Positions 11,957 to 22,496 of a stretch of 64,000 nucleotides of DNA are shown in pieces. The notes below the pieces were generated by a model. It was not told where the DNA came from. It ran no database searches and saw nothing but the letters and a program-made list of their open reading frames with translations. Position 1 is the first letter of the stretch, and each line of letters opens with the position of its first letter. The stretch comes from Rhytidiadelphus loreus (Eukaryota; Streptophyta; Bryopsida; Hypnales; Hylocomiaceae): positions 25,983,001 to 26,047,000 of the forward strand of contig OX344765.1 in assembly GCA_947034895.1 (NCBI GenBank), given 5' to 3'. The position numbers were made by a program, and so were the translations under genes.

Positions 11957-13498
11957 CACTACAAGGGAAATTCTATCCGCAGTGACAAATATTTGACAGA
12001 AATTTGTCAAATGCTTTGTCAATTAGGACGTGTTGATTAAGACGTCAAATTAACAGATTTCTGTCGTTTCTTAGTCAATTTTGACACCCAATCATCAATT
12101 TTTAATTAAAGTAGTGTTGAGATATTTCAAGGTTCAAGAACACATTTCCAACATGATATTCAACCATGTTGTGAAGAAACAAATTTTAAATGCAATTTGC
12201 ATTTATTTTAATTCACAACACCAAACCCAAACACTAAACCAGACTCATACCATACTCATACCCAAGTACTCATACCACACTAACTCCCCCACCCGCTTTT
12301 GTAATTTTAAAAGGATAATGCTTTGACAATCGATATGGGACAATGGATTTGTATGGACAACAAAGATCGAACGCTTTGAATGGATCAACGACTGACAGTT
12401 TTTGGTTTTAGTTTTCGTTTTCGTTTTTTTTCAAATTCAATCTCACGGTATAAGATTTTCCAATGGAGTTGGAGGAACCTTAGGCTGGACTTTTTTTCCA
12501 TCAAATAGTCAAGAAAATTGATGATTTTTTGGTTCAAATTGTTTCTAAACAACAAATTAATTAAGCTTTACCACTTAAAAATATTACTAATCAAAATTCG
12601 ACTTCACATTCAAATCTACCTTCTAAAACCTCTACAAATGAATTTAGAAGATAAGACAAGTGCTTTATACAAGAAGGATAGTAGTAGGTTAAACAATTCA
12701 TATGGGAGGTATATGAATTGGGATTAGTAGGATCTCATTTAACTCAAAAGCAAGAATTTTGTTCAAAGTGGAATTTTAGACTTCATTTAGGCATAGTAGA
12801 ATACTTTTTATCAACAAACTTTAAACATAGAAAAGTTGGGAAATAAATTTAAGTTTCACCTCCAAAAATCCATTTTAGATTTAGATCCTTTAATAAAAAA
12901 TTATGAACAAAATTCAGAGAGAATTTGGAAGGGGCATTATTTTTTTACATTGTTTCTGAATTTCGTCTATACTTTTTATTGGAATATCTAAATATGAAAA
13001 GGAATTTTGGAGATGAAACTTGAATTTATTTTCCAACTTTTTGTAGTCTAAAGTTTTCTAAAAAAAAATATTCTACTATGCCTAAATGAGGTCTAAAATT
13101 CCACTTTGAACAAAATTCCTATGTTTTGACAATGAGCGGTCAAGCTCTCATCTTCAAATTATCACATAGTTTTTGAGAATTCTTGATAGACAATACATTT
13201 CACTATAAAAACAACCTCTCTACCCTCTAATCTCACAAAAAAAATTTTGCCTAAATTTTTTTAATTGGCATTTGTACATTGCCTACACATGCTTATTGTC
13301 AATTTAGACAATTTAGTGTTCAAATCTTATTATTTCAGACTTGTTTCCCTTGTAGCATATCTAAATTGACAAGAAATGATAGATAATTGACATTATTTTG
13401 ACAAAAACAAGGAAATTTATAGTACAGTACTGCTTATTGTCATTTTAGGCAGTTTTGTGTCAAAATTGTGTCATTTCGGACCTGTTTTCCTTGTAGTG
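11957..13498. mobile_element. CACTA-type DNA transposon, non-autonomous, 1.54 kb
   Basis: The left end begins CACTACAAGGGAAA and the right end finishes TTTTCCTTGTAGTG. Both ends carry subterminal copies of tgacaaat/gtcatttt-like sequence. The flanking 3-bp duplication is GTA (11954-11956 and 13499-13501), as expected for the CACTA superfamily. No transposase frame exists inside. It carries one fold-back hairpin (12754-13118). The insertion sits inside a coding frame of the surrounding pseudogene, and the frame matches across it. Confidence 0.85.
12754..13118. repeat. Long fold-back inverted repeat, copy 1 (within the 1.54-kb CACTA element)
   Basis: A left arm starting GAATTTTGTTCAAAGTGG pairs with a right arm ending CCACTTTGAACAAAATTC. 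Each arm is about 165 bp, and the centre is near 12936. The arms share internal landmarks (aaaagttgg..aataaattt..tttcatctccaaaa) with two further fold-backs at 18.1 and 19.3 kb, so they form one family. Confidence 0.8.
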
Positions 13499-14669
13499 GT
13501 AGCTACTTATTCCCTCAACAAGGCTAGAAATTGGCACTCCATGAAGGCAATGTCTGCTGCTAGGAATGCCATGTACATGTATCAACGAGTTTACAGTGGG
13601 ACGCAACTTGACAATGGTGAATTCGGGACATCGTTCATCAGGGGCCTTGTTTTGTATTTTCAATGATCCATGAAGGTGGATTGGGCTAATTATGCAGCAG
13701 AGTTGGCAAAGAAGAGCTTGTTTAACCCTTCAGTGAATCCTCAAAAGCTCACTCCACCTTGTCTCCGTGAGTAGATCCAAGAGATACTCAACCTATTCCA
13801 ATACTATTTGCGGGAAGTATACGCTGAGAAGGAGTCGGTTGTAGCACAACTCCGGCATAATAAGTTGCCCATTTGGCCCTTAGCATTTCCTACTCGGCAA
13901 TCAAAGCAATCACACAATATGGGGGAAAGCATACCAAATAGCGGCTCTGTACCCGTGCAACAGCAACGTAGTGCTGGTCGATCCAATGTTGGTCACACCC
14001 AAGCTCTGAACTACATCAAGGTTGTTGTAGCCTTGCTATAGCCGACAACACTATTCAACTCAATGGCAACGCTAGAGGACAAGAGAACGAAGTTGAAGCA
14101 AGAACTATTCACTGGAATCAAACACCTTCATGATGCAGAAAGCAAACTCAAAGTTCTGGGTAGCAAGAAGCGTACCTTAGAATAATCAGAGGAGAAAAAT
14201 TGGGAGGACATAGTAAGCACACAAGCCACTAAGAAGAGTCTTGGACTAACAACAAAGGAGCACAAAGCAATTGAGGAAGAGTTGCGGTCTAAGACACAAG
14301 TTGCCACCTCCATTTTCCAAGACGCTTTTGATGTTCAGATTGAGATGGCGGGGCTGCAAGAGAATATTGCAATTCTCAAGAGAACCCGAAGGAGATGCAA
14401 GACACGGTGGAGGTGTTGATTGTTGAAATTGATGAGCATGCAATGGCCTCTTTCATCACTACCACTGAGGCTTATGCCGTTGCTTCCGCACCTATGGTGC
14501 AACACTTGGCCATTATTGCTGTTGTAGAGTCCGGTTCCACTGAATTGGCAGACACTATCTCCAAGTGCGCACGTTTGGAAGGGGGCTCATCCACGGTCTA
14601 CGTTGCTGAGTGGTGTTTCATTGAAACAAATTTGGCGGTCTCCTTACTAATGATACATTGCAACACCTC

Positions 14670-15235
14670 TTCTCGGGGAGGTCACTTAGTTCTACTACAA
14701 CAAATCACGTGCGAACAAGTGGTTTCTAATAAACTATAATTTCAATCTAAAATTTTGACCATTGTTTAATTATGACTATAGATTTCTATTGCCAAAATTT
14801 CCAACTCAAATCAAATATGAAATGATTTCTAGAAGAAGTTGAAAATGAACTAAAATGGCATATTTTTCAACTCAAATAATTATAGAGAACACATTTAGAT
14901 GACCATTGAATCAATATTGAACTCAAAATAAGCTTTCAATAGAGAGTTATTTTTAAGAATTTTTTGTTCATTTTTTAGACAATTTTTTCTTATATAATAT
15001 AGGGGTGTAAAAGTTATTTTTCAGTTCTGTAGTGTATCTTTTTACTTCAAAAATTTATAACTAATTATTATTAACAAATAAAAATATCAATAATTCAAAA
15101 CATAAACTTTCAAAGTAGAAAAATCTATTCATATTTTTCTTATTTTGTTTTATTTAAAATTCAAAAAGTATATAGGGGGTCCAAAGTTTTGTTCGCACAT
15201 GGTTTCAAATGGACACTCTAAGTGACCTCCCCGAG
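14670..15235. mobile_element. Terminal-inverted-repeat element, about 565 bp, AT-rich
   Basis: CTCGGGGAGGTCACTTAG at the left is matched exactly, in inverse, at the right (CTAAGTGACCTCCCCGAG). A second matching block follows inside (GTGCGAACAA versus TTGTTCGCAC). CACCTC occurs immediately outside both ends (14664-14669 and 15236-15241) and may be the target duplication. Removing the element with one CACCTC restores the host reading frame. It has no coding capacity, and the superfamily is not determined. Confidence 0.7.
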
Positions 15236-15344
15236 CACCTCATCCACGCTTGTCCTCACATCCACTGAGTCAAGGGACTTCAGCCACCTTGCAGCATCCA
15301 TCCCTTCGGTGCAGGCACTAACGGTGGCACTAAGCAACTCATTA

Positions 15345-15547
15345 CACTACAAGAGAAAGGGGTGTTTTAAGTAGTGTCCTAGACATCACGTCTTTTAAAT
15401 AACATCTTTTAAGTAAGTTTTTAAGTAAAATTTTACTCAAAAGACAATCTTTTTAGTAGAATTTTACTTAAAAACTTACTTAAAAGACGTTACTTAAAAG
15501 ACATGATGTCTAGGACACTACTTAAAACACCCCTTTCTCTTGTAGTG
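15345..15547. mobile_element. CACTA-derived MITE, 203 bp, nearly all inverted repeat
   Basis: The ends are CACTACAAGAGAAAGG and its inverse. The inverted repeats are about 100 bp each, so the element is essentially a hairpin. The 3-bp target duplication is TTA at 15342-15344 and 15548-15550. The two arms differ at only a few positions, which suggests a fairly recent insertion. It lies within the decayed plus-strand gene without changing its phase. Confidence 0.9.
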
Positions 15548-15828
15548 TTACTAGTACTGTATCCCCATTGTGCCTGCCACAAAACACCAGGCACATGGTT
15601 GCAAACACTAGTAGAAAATTATGTCCAAATCAACAGAAAATCATCAAAAACTTGTTGATTTGGGTACTGCAATGACCGTTTTTACATTTTTTTGTTGATT
15701 TGAGCCCAAGCTAACACAATGGTTAACAAATTTTTGTTGATTTGAGCACCAGTTAACAAAATGGTCTAACAAATTTTTGTTCATGTGAATAGTGCAATGA
15801 CCAAATCAACATGTTTTTGTTGAATGTT

Positions 15829-16075
15829 TTTGGGTTGTTTTGGGGGTTGTTTTGGGGTTGTTTTGGAATGCTTTTGGAGTTGTTTTGGAGTTGTTTTGGA
15901 GTTGTTTTGGAGTTGTTTTGGAGTTGTTTTGGAGTTGTTTTGGAGTTGTTTGGGGGTTGTTTGGGGGGTTGTTTGGGATTGTTTGGAAGGTTGTTTGGGG
16001 GGTTGTTTGGGGATTGTTTTGGAGTTGTTTTGGGGTTGTTTTGGGGTTGTTTTGGAATGCTTTTGGATTGTTTCT
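15829..16075 (+). repeat. 11-bp minisatellite, unit about GTTGTTTTGGA
   Basis: About twenty units of GTTGTTTTGGA/G with minor variants (GTTGTTTGGGG) lie head to tail. Because 11 is not a multiple of three, all three forward frames and the reverse frame stay open and give repetitive hydrophobic or Gln/Pro/Thr-rich peptides. I treat these as artefacts of the repeat. Confidence 0.95.
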
Positions 16076-16079
16076 GGAA

Positions 16080-17200
16080 TTTTTAAGAAATTTTCAAAAA
16101 ATATGAATTTAGAGTTCAAATTGTATTTTATTTTCAATTAGATTTTGAATTCCATTGAAGATCTAATTAAATTCATAATGTAATTCAACTTTGATTCAAA
16201 TAATTTGCTTGTATCAAAGTTTTCAACATATGAAAGATCCATAATTGCTTTTAAATATAAGTCTTGAAAGCAATGCTGAAATCTTCATTTATGTTTATTT
16301 TTTCAATAGATTTAATTAGATGATCTAGCTAATATTTATTTTGACCTATTATTCCCTCTTGAAATTGTAAAATAAAAAACTTCACCAATTGCAACATCAT
16401 GATGCTTGGATTTAAAAAAAATAGTATTTCATTCATCCTAAATGATTAAATTTTATTTTTCTAAAATTTTATCCGAAAAATTAAGGTATATATCTATTCT
16501 ACAATTTACAATTTTCCATCATATGCTAAAAAAATATATGTTAGAGAATATATATTAAAAGTTGCAACAATAAATATTTTATATTCATGCTTGGAGAAAA
16601 TAATAAGTGGATAGAAATTGAGATCGATTTACAACATTCAATGAAAAGAATTCTAGTTATGAAACTAAAGATTTCCAAACCTAATGGTTGCAATGTACTA
16701 ATGTACATGTTGTAATCAACAATTTGCATCCTATTTTTAAAATTTTTTTTGAAAATATTTAAAATTGTATTCAATAAAAAAAATTTGAAATTTATTTTAA
16801 GTGTAAAAATTCCACTTTAAATTGGAAATTGAAATTCTTCATGAGTTTTACCTCCCTAATCTATATAGAATGATTTGAAACTTCTCACAAAATTAATATT
16901 TGAGAAAACCAATTTCAAATTCCTATTTATTTGAAAAATACATTCAAATCTACTTGACTTACATGCATACATACCTAGAAAACCTATACATCATATAATA
17001 ACTTTCTCATGATGTAATCAGAAGTTATAAAACTTGTGAGTCCTTCAAACTATCCCTTCACCACATGTTCTGTAAAAATTTTAAAGGAAAAAAAAGGGGA
17101 ATTCAATTTCTAAATACATGACCAAAAAATAAGCTATATTGTCAAAAAAAGTCTACTTTGTTCTTCAGGGATCTAAATTTTAATTTTAATTTCTCTAACC
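16080..17200. other. AT-rich interior of the 6.67-kb element
   Basis: No gene, repeat boundary or RNA is supportable here. Confidence 0.5.
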
Positions 17201-17204
17201 TCTA

Positions 17205-17775
17205 AAGGACCATTGTCCCCTTGAAGGACAAAATAGATTTTGGGTAGGTTTGTATGATTTAAATTTTTAGTAAAACTTTTTGAAACTTTCTCATAAAATA
17301 GGAAAATTTATTAGCTTCGTGGGAATATATATTTTATTTTAATTGGTGCCCAAGAGCAAAAGTTATGGCATCTTAAACATAATTTTCAGGTCACCGCCTC
17401 ACCGGGTAGAAAAATAAATCTACAAAACCTTCAAATTAATTTTTAAATTTTTTTCTTCTTGAAGATCATATTTTTGTGTACATGTGAAGCTTTGATTCAT
17501 TCCATTTGGATTAGTAATGTGAAAGTTACGAACAATCTTGTTTTCGGGCAATTTGAGCATCTTCTTGAAAAAATAACTTATAGAATGCAATTTTGAATGC
17601 AATTTTCACAATTTTTCAAAAGAAATTGTTTAACAAGGTTAAATTTTCTATTCAGAAAAATCTCACCATTGACATTATTGTGTTTCAATCCCATTTTAGA
17701 GTTATTAATGATTTAATTTTTCTTTCAATCTTAGACCTACTTCTACTTAATAATTTAAAAAAAAATGAAAATCAA
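17205..17775 (+). repeat. Dispersed repeat family A, copy 2
   Basis: This copy carries the same ordered landmarks as the others: 'ctctaaaggaccattgtcccc', 'gggaatatat', 'attggtgcc', 'ttgattcattccatttgga' and 'gaacaatctt'. It lies within the 6.67-kb CACTA element. Confidence 0.65.
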
Positions 17776-18115
17776 GCGTTTTTATTTTAATTCTATTTTT
17801 AATTCTATTTTTTCAACACAATTCTTCAACATAATTTTTTTTTAAATATTTAAATTCTAGATGAAGAATTTTCAAACTCTTATTTTAGAGCTATTGAAAT
17901 TGTATGTTCCACATTACAAAAAACTTGAATATAAACTGTGTCTAAATCACCTCCTAGTAAAATGTTTGCCAAATATTCATAATATCTTAAATTGAATTGA
18001 AGTTCTTGTCACAAAAATTTCATGTGGAAATGTCTAAACCACCAAGTTTGACATTCTATGTGTAATAGGAATATTTTCTATGAACTTAGTAAATCACAAT
18101 TCAGTCTTTTTCCAA

Positions 18116-18475
18116 TTCAGCAGACTTTAGAGGCTGTTTTCTCATAGTATAGTAACTTTTTTCAAAAAACTTGAAACTAATAAAAGTTGTAAAATCAAGT
18201 TAAATTTCATCTTCAACAATCATTTTGAGATTCCAAGTCTCCAATTGAAAGTTATGGGCAAAATTCAGAGACGGTTTGGAATGAAAGTTTTTTTTGACAT
18301 TTGTAAACACTGTCTCTGAATTTTGCCCATAAATTTCAATTGGAGACTTGAAATCACAAAATGATTGTTGGAGATGAATCTTAACTTGATTTTACAACTT
18401 TTATTAGTTTCAAGTTTTTTGAAAAAAGTTCCTATACTATGAGAAAACAGCCCCCAAAGTTGACTGATTTGAAAC
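18116..18475. repeat. Long fold-back inverted repeat, copy 2
   Basis: The arms are about 165 bp. GACTTTAGAGGCTGTTTTC at the left corresponds to the inverse GAAAACAGCCCCCAAAGT at the right. The inner parts pair around 'caaaattcagagac' and 'gtctctgaattttg'. It belongs to the same family as copies 1 and 3. Confidence 0.85.
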
Positions 18476-19347
18476 AACGAGTGACAAAGATTGAAAATCG
18501 GAAATAAATAACTATTTGTTCATGTTTAAAACATATACAAGTGTATATGGTGCAATGGATAGACTTAATATCATATTTTTATGAATGTTCAACATACTCA
18601 TTTTTGTGTGAACCAAAAATTTTACTCCAAAAAGGCTCTCAAAGTTTATTAATATTGTTTGGCGAGATTGAACGAGGATAATTTTTTCTTTTTAAAAAAA
18701 GAAATAGCACAATCTTTCAATCCACGTGAGCATATAATTTTAAATTTTTGCTACACATTACATTATTCATTTTATATACTTTTGTATAGGTTGAATTAAA
18801 AAAAATGTTTTAATTTTAGACAGTGCATCACATATTGGTGGTTTTAGACTTTTCTTCTTCCAAACTGCCTCCGACCTTCAAGGATTAATAACAAATTTTC
18901 CATTGAACACTTCAAAATCTTCACTAAAATAATAGAATGAATGTCTTAGTCAATACAAGTGTGTTTAACACATATGACATCAAAGATTGTAATCAAATGA
19001 ACTATAAACTCTATCCTCATGTTGTATAATTTTTGGTTTATTGAGTCTACTATTGTAAACCTCCTTATTCATGCAATGTAATAATTTTTGCCACTTGTGA
19101 TCAATGTCTTATCTTTATTCTTTATTTTTTTGATATTTACATTGTAATTAGTATTATGGCACAATTTCAATGAACTACCTTTCTTTGTAGATTTTCATTT
19201 ATTGTATTCATTTTTGTTCATTTCAATTTATAAATTTTTCAAATAAATTTTCATCATTTGAACAATGTTTATATCATCATGATTGCACTTCTATGTATTA
19301 TGGAACTTTTTAATTTAACTTAAACATTCATAATGTAGTATTTTTGA

Positions 19348-19706
19348 AATCAGAAGACTTTGGAGGCCGTTTTCATATAATAAATCAAGTTTTTTGAACA
19401 AACTTCAAATAAAGAAAAGTTGGAAAATCAAGTTAACTTTCATCTCCAAAAATTCGTTTGAGATTTGAAGCCTCCGATCAAAAGTTATAAGCCAAAATCA
19501 GAGTGTATGTTTGAAAAGTCATTTTCTCTTACATTTTTTAACGTACAGTCTGATTTTGGCTCATAACTTTTTATTGAAAGATTCAAATCTCAAAAGGATT
19601 TTTGGAGATGAAATTTAACTTGATTATTAAACTTTTCTCAGTTCAAAGTTTTTTCAAAAAAAATGATTTACTATATGAAAACGGGATCCAAAGTTTGCTG
19701 ACTTTA
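19348..19706. repeat. Long fold-back inverted repeat, copy 3
   Basis: The left arm starts CAGAAGACTTTGGAGGCCG and the right arm ends near CCAAAGTTTGCTGAC. The apex lies between 'caaaatcagag' and 'ctgattttg'. The overall plan is the same as in copy 2. Confidence 0.85.
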
Positions 19707-19767
19707 AAAATTAGAGAAAAAAAGTAAATAAAAAAAAAAAAAACCCTTTGTGGTCACTTCACATGGT

Positions 19768-19850
19768 GTGTGGTGCAATGGCAAGAGCCTTGCACCTCAA
19801 GCAAAAGGTGCCAGGTTCAAACCCTTGAGCCCCCACCCGCATGCATGGCT
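19768..19850 (+). repeat. SINE-like tRNA-derived head (A and B box)
   Basis: TGGTGCAATGGC at 19771-19782 resembles a pol III A box. GGTTCAAACCC at 19814-19824 fits the B-box consensus, and the spacing is about 31 bp. The intervening sequence does not fold into a complete tRNA, so I call a SINE head rather than a tRNA gene. Confidence 0.5.
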
Positions 19851-20128
19851 TTGAGGACCGCCACATGGCAGTTGTCTATTGATTGGATTCCTTGGGGGGC
19901 TGCCTAGGTGGCGATTTCCATGTGGCGGCTGCTCATTGGTTGGACCCCTTGGGATCGCCTAGGTGGCGGTTGCCATGTGGCGGTGTCGCACTGTAAATGC
20001 GTACATAGTGTAAAAATGCATGGTAATACATTATTTCCATAGATTTGGTTTTAATAATATAAAAATAAAGATGACATCATCTTTAGTAGCTTCAAGATGA
20101 CGCCTTCTCACGATGACATGAGCCATCT

Positions 20129-20136
20129 ATATAAGA
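20129..20136 (+). promoter_or_regulatory. TATA box of the solo LTR
   Basis: TATATAAG lies about 70 bp upstream of the first ATG of the LTR-internal frame. The same octamer is conserved in the second LTR copy. Confidence 0.6.
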
Positions 20137-20205
20137 ATAGGTTACCATCTTAGAATGCCACCAAACTTGAAGTAGTTTTCTTTATTGTATGTTATAGATT
20201 TCAGT

Positions 20206-20664
20206 ATGTCGAATTGGAGGGGGTTTTCTGAGTCTCAGGATGAGGAGCCTCTACCAGAATCGGAGTTTGAGTTTTCGTTATCTCAACTACCGGCTCAACT
20301 TCTTCAGCCGCTAGGTCTTTCATTATCGCACGAGCGTCCTCAAGATGAATCTGGGCCTTCTCGACCGCCAAAACAAACCTGCGTGGAGCAACGATGGCAC
20401 GGGAACCTACAGCATGGAGCTCGAGCACTAGTAATCCTGTTGCAAGTTGGATGTGTTGAACCTGGTACCCAAGAAGTGACATTCGAAGGGAGTTTTGAAG
20501 GTCCTAACGACGATCAATACTATTGTATGGTCAGGCCTATTAAAGGGAGTCGCGGTCACCAACGATGGTTAGAAGGGCCGGTCAATCCTTTGACAAAGGC
20601 AGATTGTGTCGAGATTGTTGCTACTACCATCAAGCGAATTCTCAAGTTCTTGAAGATGAAGTGA
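20206..20664 (+). CDS. Frame inside solo LTR copy 1, 152 codons, function unknown
   Basis: This intact frame starts at ATG 20206 (MSNWRGFSESQDEE), downstream of a TATA box within the solo LTR. The product is Glu/Ser/Pro-rich at the N-terminus and basic at the C-terminus (IKRILKFLKMK), with a central VTFEGSFEG block. It resembles nothing I can name. The second LTR copy keeps a frame of identical length. About eleven residues differ between the copies, which does not indicate strong purifying selection. A 93-codon antisense frame is also open in both copies, so this could be an open frame without a product. Confidence 0.35.
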   Translation: MSNWRGFSESQDEEPLPESEFEFSLSQLPAQLLQPLGLSLSHERPQDESGPSRPPKQTCVEQRWHGNLQHGARALVILLQVGCVEPGTQEVTFEGSFEGPNDDQYYCMVRPIKGSRGHQRWLEGPVNPLTKADCVEIVATTIKRILKFLKMK

Positions 20665-22496
20665 AGTTTCTTTGAAGACTTTAGTTTTTTACCTTTGAGA
20701 AGACATTTATTTTATATTAGTTGTTTGTGAATTCCATTTTGGGTGTTGAAAATAGAGAAAAAAAAGATAGAAAGGAATTAATGAAATAGTTTTCCTTCTA
20801 GGTGAACTTGAAGTGAATTTTCTTTCTAAGATAAAGATAAAGAGATAGTTGTGGGGTCAAATAAGGGCTCAATTATTGATGTGAGAGCTTTGAGAGTGAG
20901 TTAGGGGCTGACCCCCACTTATTTGTGTGGTTAGAGTTGAGATAAGGTGGAGGAAAAGGGGAACACTATTCATTTTCTCTCCCATTGTGAGTTTAGGAGG
21001 GCCCGAATGTTTGAAGGCCCATTGTGTTGTGAATTTGAAGGATTTTGAAATGAAATTTGGAGGTGTTGTATATCATGGTGTGTAGTTTCCAAATTGATCT
21101 CACTTGCTTGATTTGAAGTTGTGAAGCAAAAGTTGTGCTAGTTTGAGTGGAGGGAGGTTTGTTGCTTTTAAAATTAAGAGGCAGAGACTTCGACCGACCA
21201 TAAAAGACGGACAGGTTTTTGTTTTGCCATGAAATTTGGAGGGAGTGTAGGAAATTGTGTTAGCTTTTCATGAAGCTATCATTCGTTCTGTTTGGAGTTT
21301 GTATGAGAAAGTTTGGAAGGCCATAGAAGTTGGACAGAGTTTTAGAATTGTATGAAATTTGAAGGAGAAGTAGATGATTGTTTTAGCTTTCCGAAAAGCT
21401 ATCATTTAGTTCATTTGGAGTTGTAAATCAACAGAGACACTCATGCAAAGCTCAACTTTGGAGTTGGAGTTGGAGTTGGAGTTGCCTTGTGTGTTTGTGT
21501 GTGTGTGGCTTTGTAAATTTCATTTTATTGTTGCGGGTAGTTTGGTACACACCAATACTAGCCTCATTTGGTGTTGTGGATGCGACGAAGTGGGGTTAAT
21601 TGCCCACATGGTCGAGACTTTTATGTTGTTCCCACTGGTGAGGCAAATTTGTTGGTCACCGTGGGTTTGAAATTTAGGATCCAATCCCTCGGACAGCTCA
21701 GCTCGTGGTCTGGCCGTCCCGTTTTACACGTCCGAAGCCCGTGGTTTTTTATCACCCTACCTTAACCCTTGGCCTATTTAGAAACACAACAGGATAGGAC
21801 AACGAGTAGCAGTTTGAAGATTTGAAGACTCGAAGATTTGAAGACTTGAAGATTTGAAGATTTGACAAGTTACGATTTATTTCATTCCCGAGCCATTTCT
21901 AGTCGCAACCAGAATCCTCGTGATTTCCCGAGGCAAACTCTCTCTACACGACAGCGGCCGCTCATTGGTTGGACCCCTTGGGGCTGCCTAGGTGGCGACT
22001 TTTGATTGGCTAATTTATTTTTTTAATTTCATTTTGTTGAAGTCCAAATTAACAAAAAAATTCAACACTTCTTTGTTGAAAATCAACACTTTTTAGTTAA
22101 AATTAACAACAAATTTAACATTTTTTTGTTAGAAGACAACCAAAAAGTGTCAATTTGGACGTTCAAATCAACACTTTTTAGTTACAAAATGTCCAAATCA
22201 GCACGTCCAAATCAACAACTAAAATCAACACTTTTTTGTCTACAATTATTGATTTGGACATGATTTTTTCTACTAGTGAAAAAGGGCAACGAGGATCTTT
22301 TGATAGTGCCACCTTGAACATACAAGTAGGATGCAACAAGCATCCACACGGCAAACAAGTAGCAACATTTTGTACCCAAAAATGTCCACAAAGTATGTAA
22401 GGCACATCCGCTTCAAGCTTCATTTGGTCGACACGAGTCACTGGCAGATGGGTTAAGACATGCTACGATCGAATGCTTCTGATGTCCAATACTTGC

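Larger units (their letters stand above)
19984..21953 (+). mobile_element. Solo LTR of an LTR retrotransposon, 1.97 kb, copy 1
   Basis: The element begins TGTCGCACTG and ends CTACACGACA, giving TG...CA termini with a 5-bp inverted repeat. A 4-bp duplication GCGG flanks it (19980-19983 and 21954-21957) and interrupts a recognisable tandem repeat, which confirms the borders. A second copy with the same ends and its own duplication lies inverted at 59923-61923. A TATA box and a 152-codon frame lie inside. No gag-pol or second LTR is adjacent. Copy 1 carries an expanded 'gaagatttgaagactc' tandem near 21815-21870 that is absent in copy 2. Confidence 0.85.
19860..22010 (+). repeat. GC-rich tandem repeat around a 'CCATGTGGCGGCTGCTCATTGG' core, split by the solo LTR
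   Basis: About three copies of a unit near 55 bp contain 'catgtggcgg', 'ctcattggttggacccc', 'cttgggg' and 'gcctaggtggcg'. The last copy is interrupted at GCGG by the solo LTR at 19984-21953 and resumes at 21954. Confidence 0.7.
15606..22278. mobile_element. Large CACTA-type element, 6.67 kb, with nested passengers
   Basis: The left end is CACTAGTAGAAAATTATG and the right end is the inverse of CACTAGTAGAAAAAATCATG. Both continue with GTCCAAATCAA and carry repeated GTTGATTT subterminal motifs (15630-15810 and 22020-22270). A 3-bp duplication AAA flanks it (15603-15605 and 22279-22281), and the host reading frame continues across it. Inside are an 11-bp minisatellite, a family-A repeat copy, two fold-back hairpins, a SINE-like tRNA head, a GC-rich tandem repeat and a solo LTR. 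I find no transposase gene, so it would be non-autonomous. AAA is a weak duplication in AT-rich DNA, but the matching ends and frame continuity support the call. Confidence 0.75.
11690..22496 (+). pseudogene. Decayed coiled-coil gene split by at least five transposon insertions
   Basis: The remaining coding pieces are 11690-11956, 13502-14669, 15242-15344, 15551-15605 and 22282-22496. The piece boundaries coincide with element ends and target-site duplications. When the intervening elements are ignored, reading phase carries across the first four insertions. The first joint passes directly from a frame starting MSHKGKG to one starting ATYSLNKARNWHS. Internal stops lie at 13664-13666, 13772-13774, 14039-14041 and about 14183, with a one-base frameshift near 14385. 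After the frameshift roughly 550 nt stay open across three insertions, ending at a TAA near 22397. Lys/Glu-rich stretches around 14050-14350 suggest coiled coil, and His/Cys pairs near the end (PHCACHK, CNKHPHGK) suggest a metal-binding tail. I do not recognise the protein. Ancestral length would be roughly 650-700 aa. It may itself derive from a mobile element. Confidence 0.7.

Noticed and set aside
15781..16141. Several overlapping frames encoding Phe/Gly/Leu/Cys-rich or Gln/Thr/Pro-rich peptides
   Set aside because: All derive from the 11-bp minisatellite, which has no stop in any of these frames.
19768..19850. Functional tRNA gene
   Set aside because: A and B boxes fit, but the acceptor and anticodon stems do not pair, so a SINE head is more likely.
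22178..22441. Minus-strand frame with a RING-like Cys/His pattern (CGHFW ... CLPCGCLLHPTC)
   Set aside because: The plus-strand frame at the same place continues in phase with the rest of the pseudogene across four insertions. The minus frame crosses the CACTA border and has no start.
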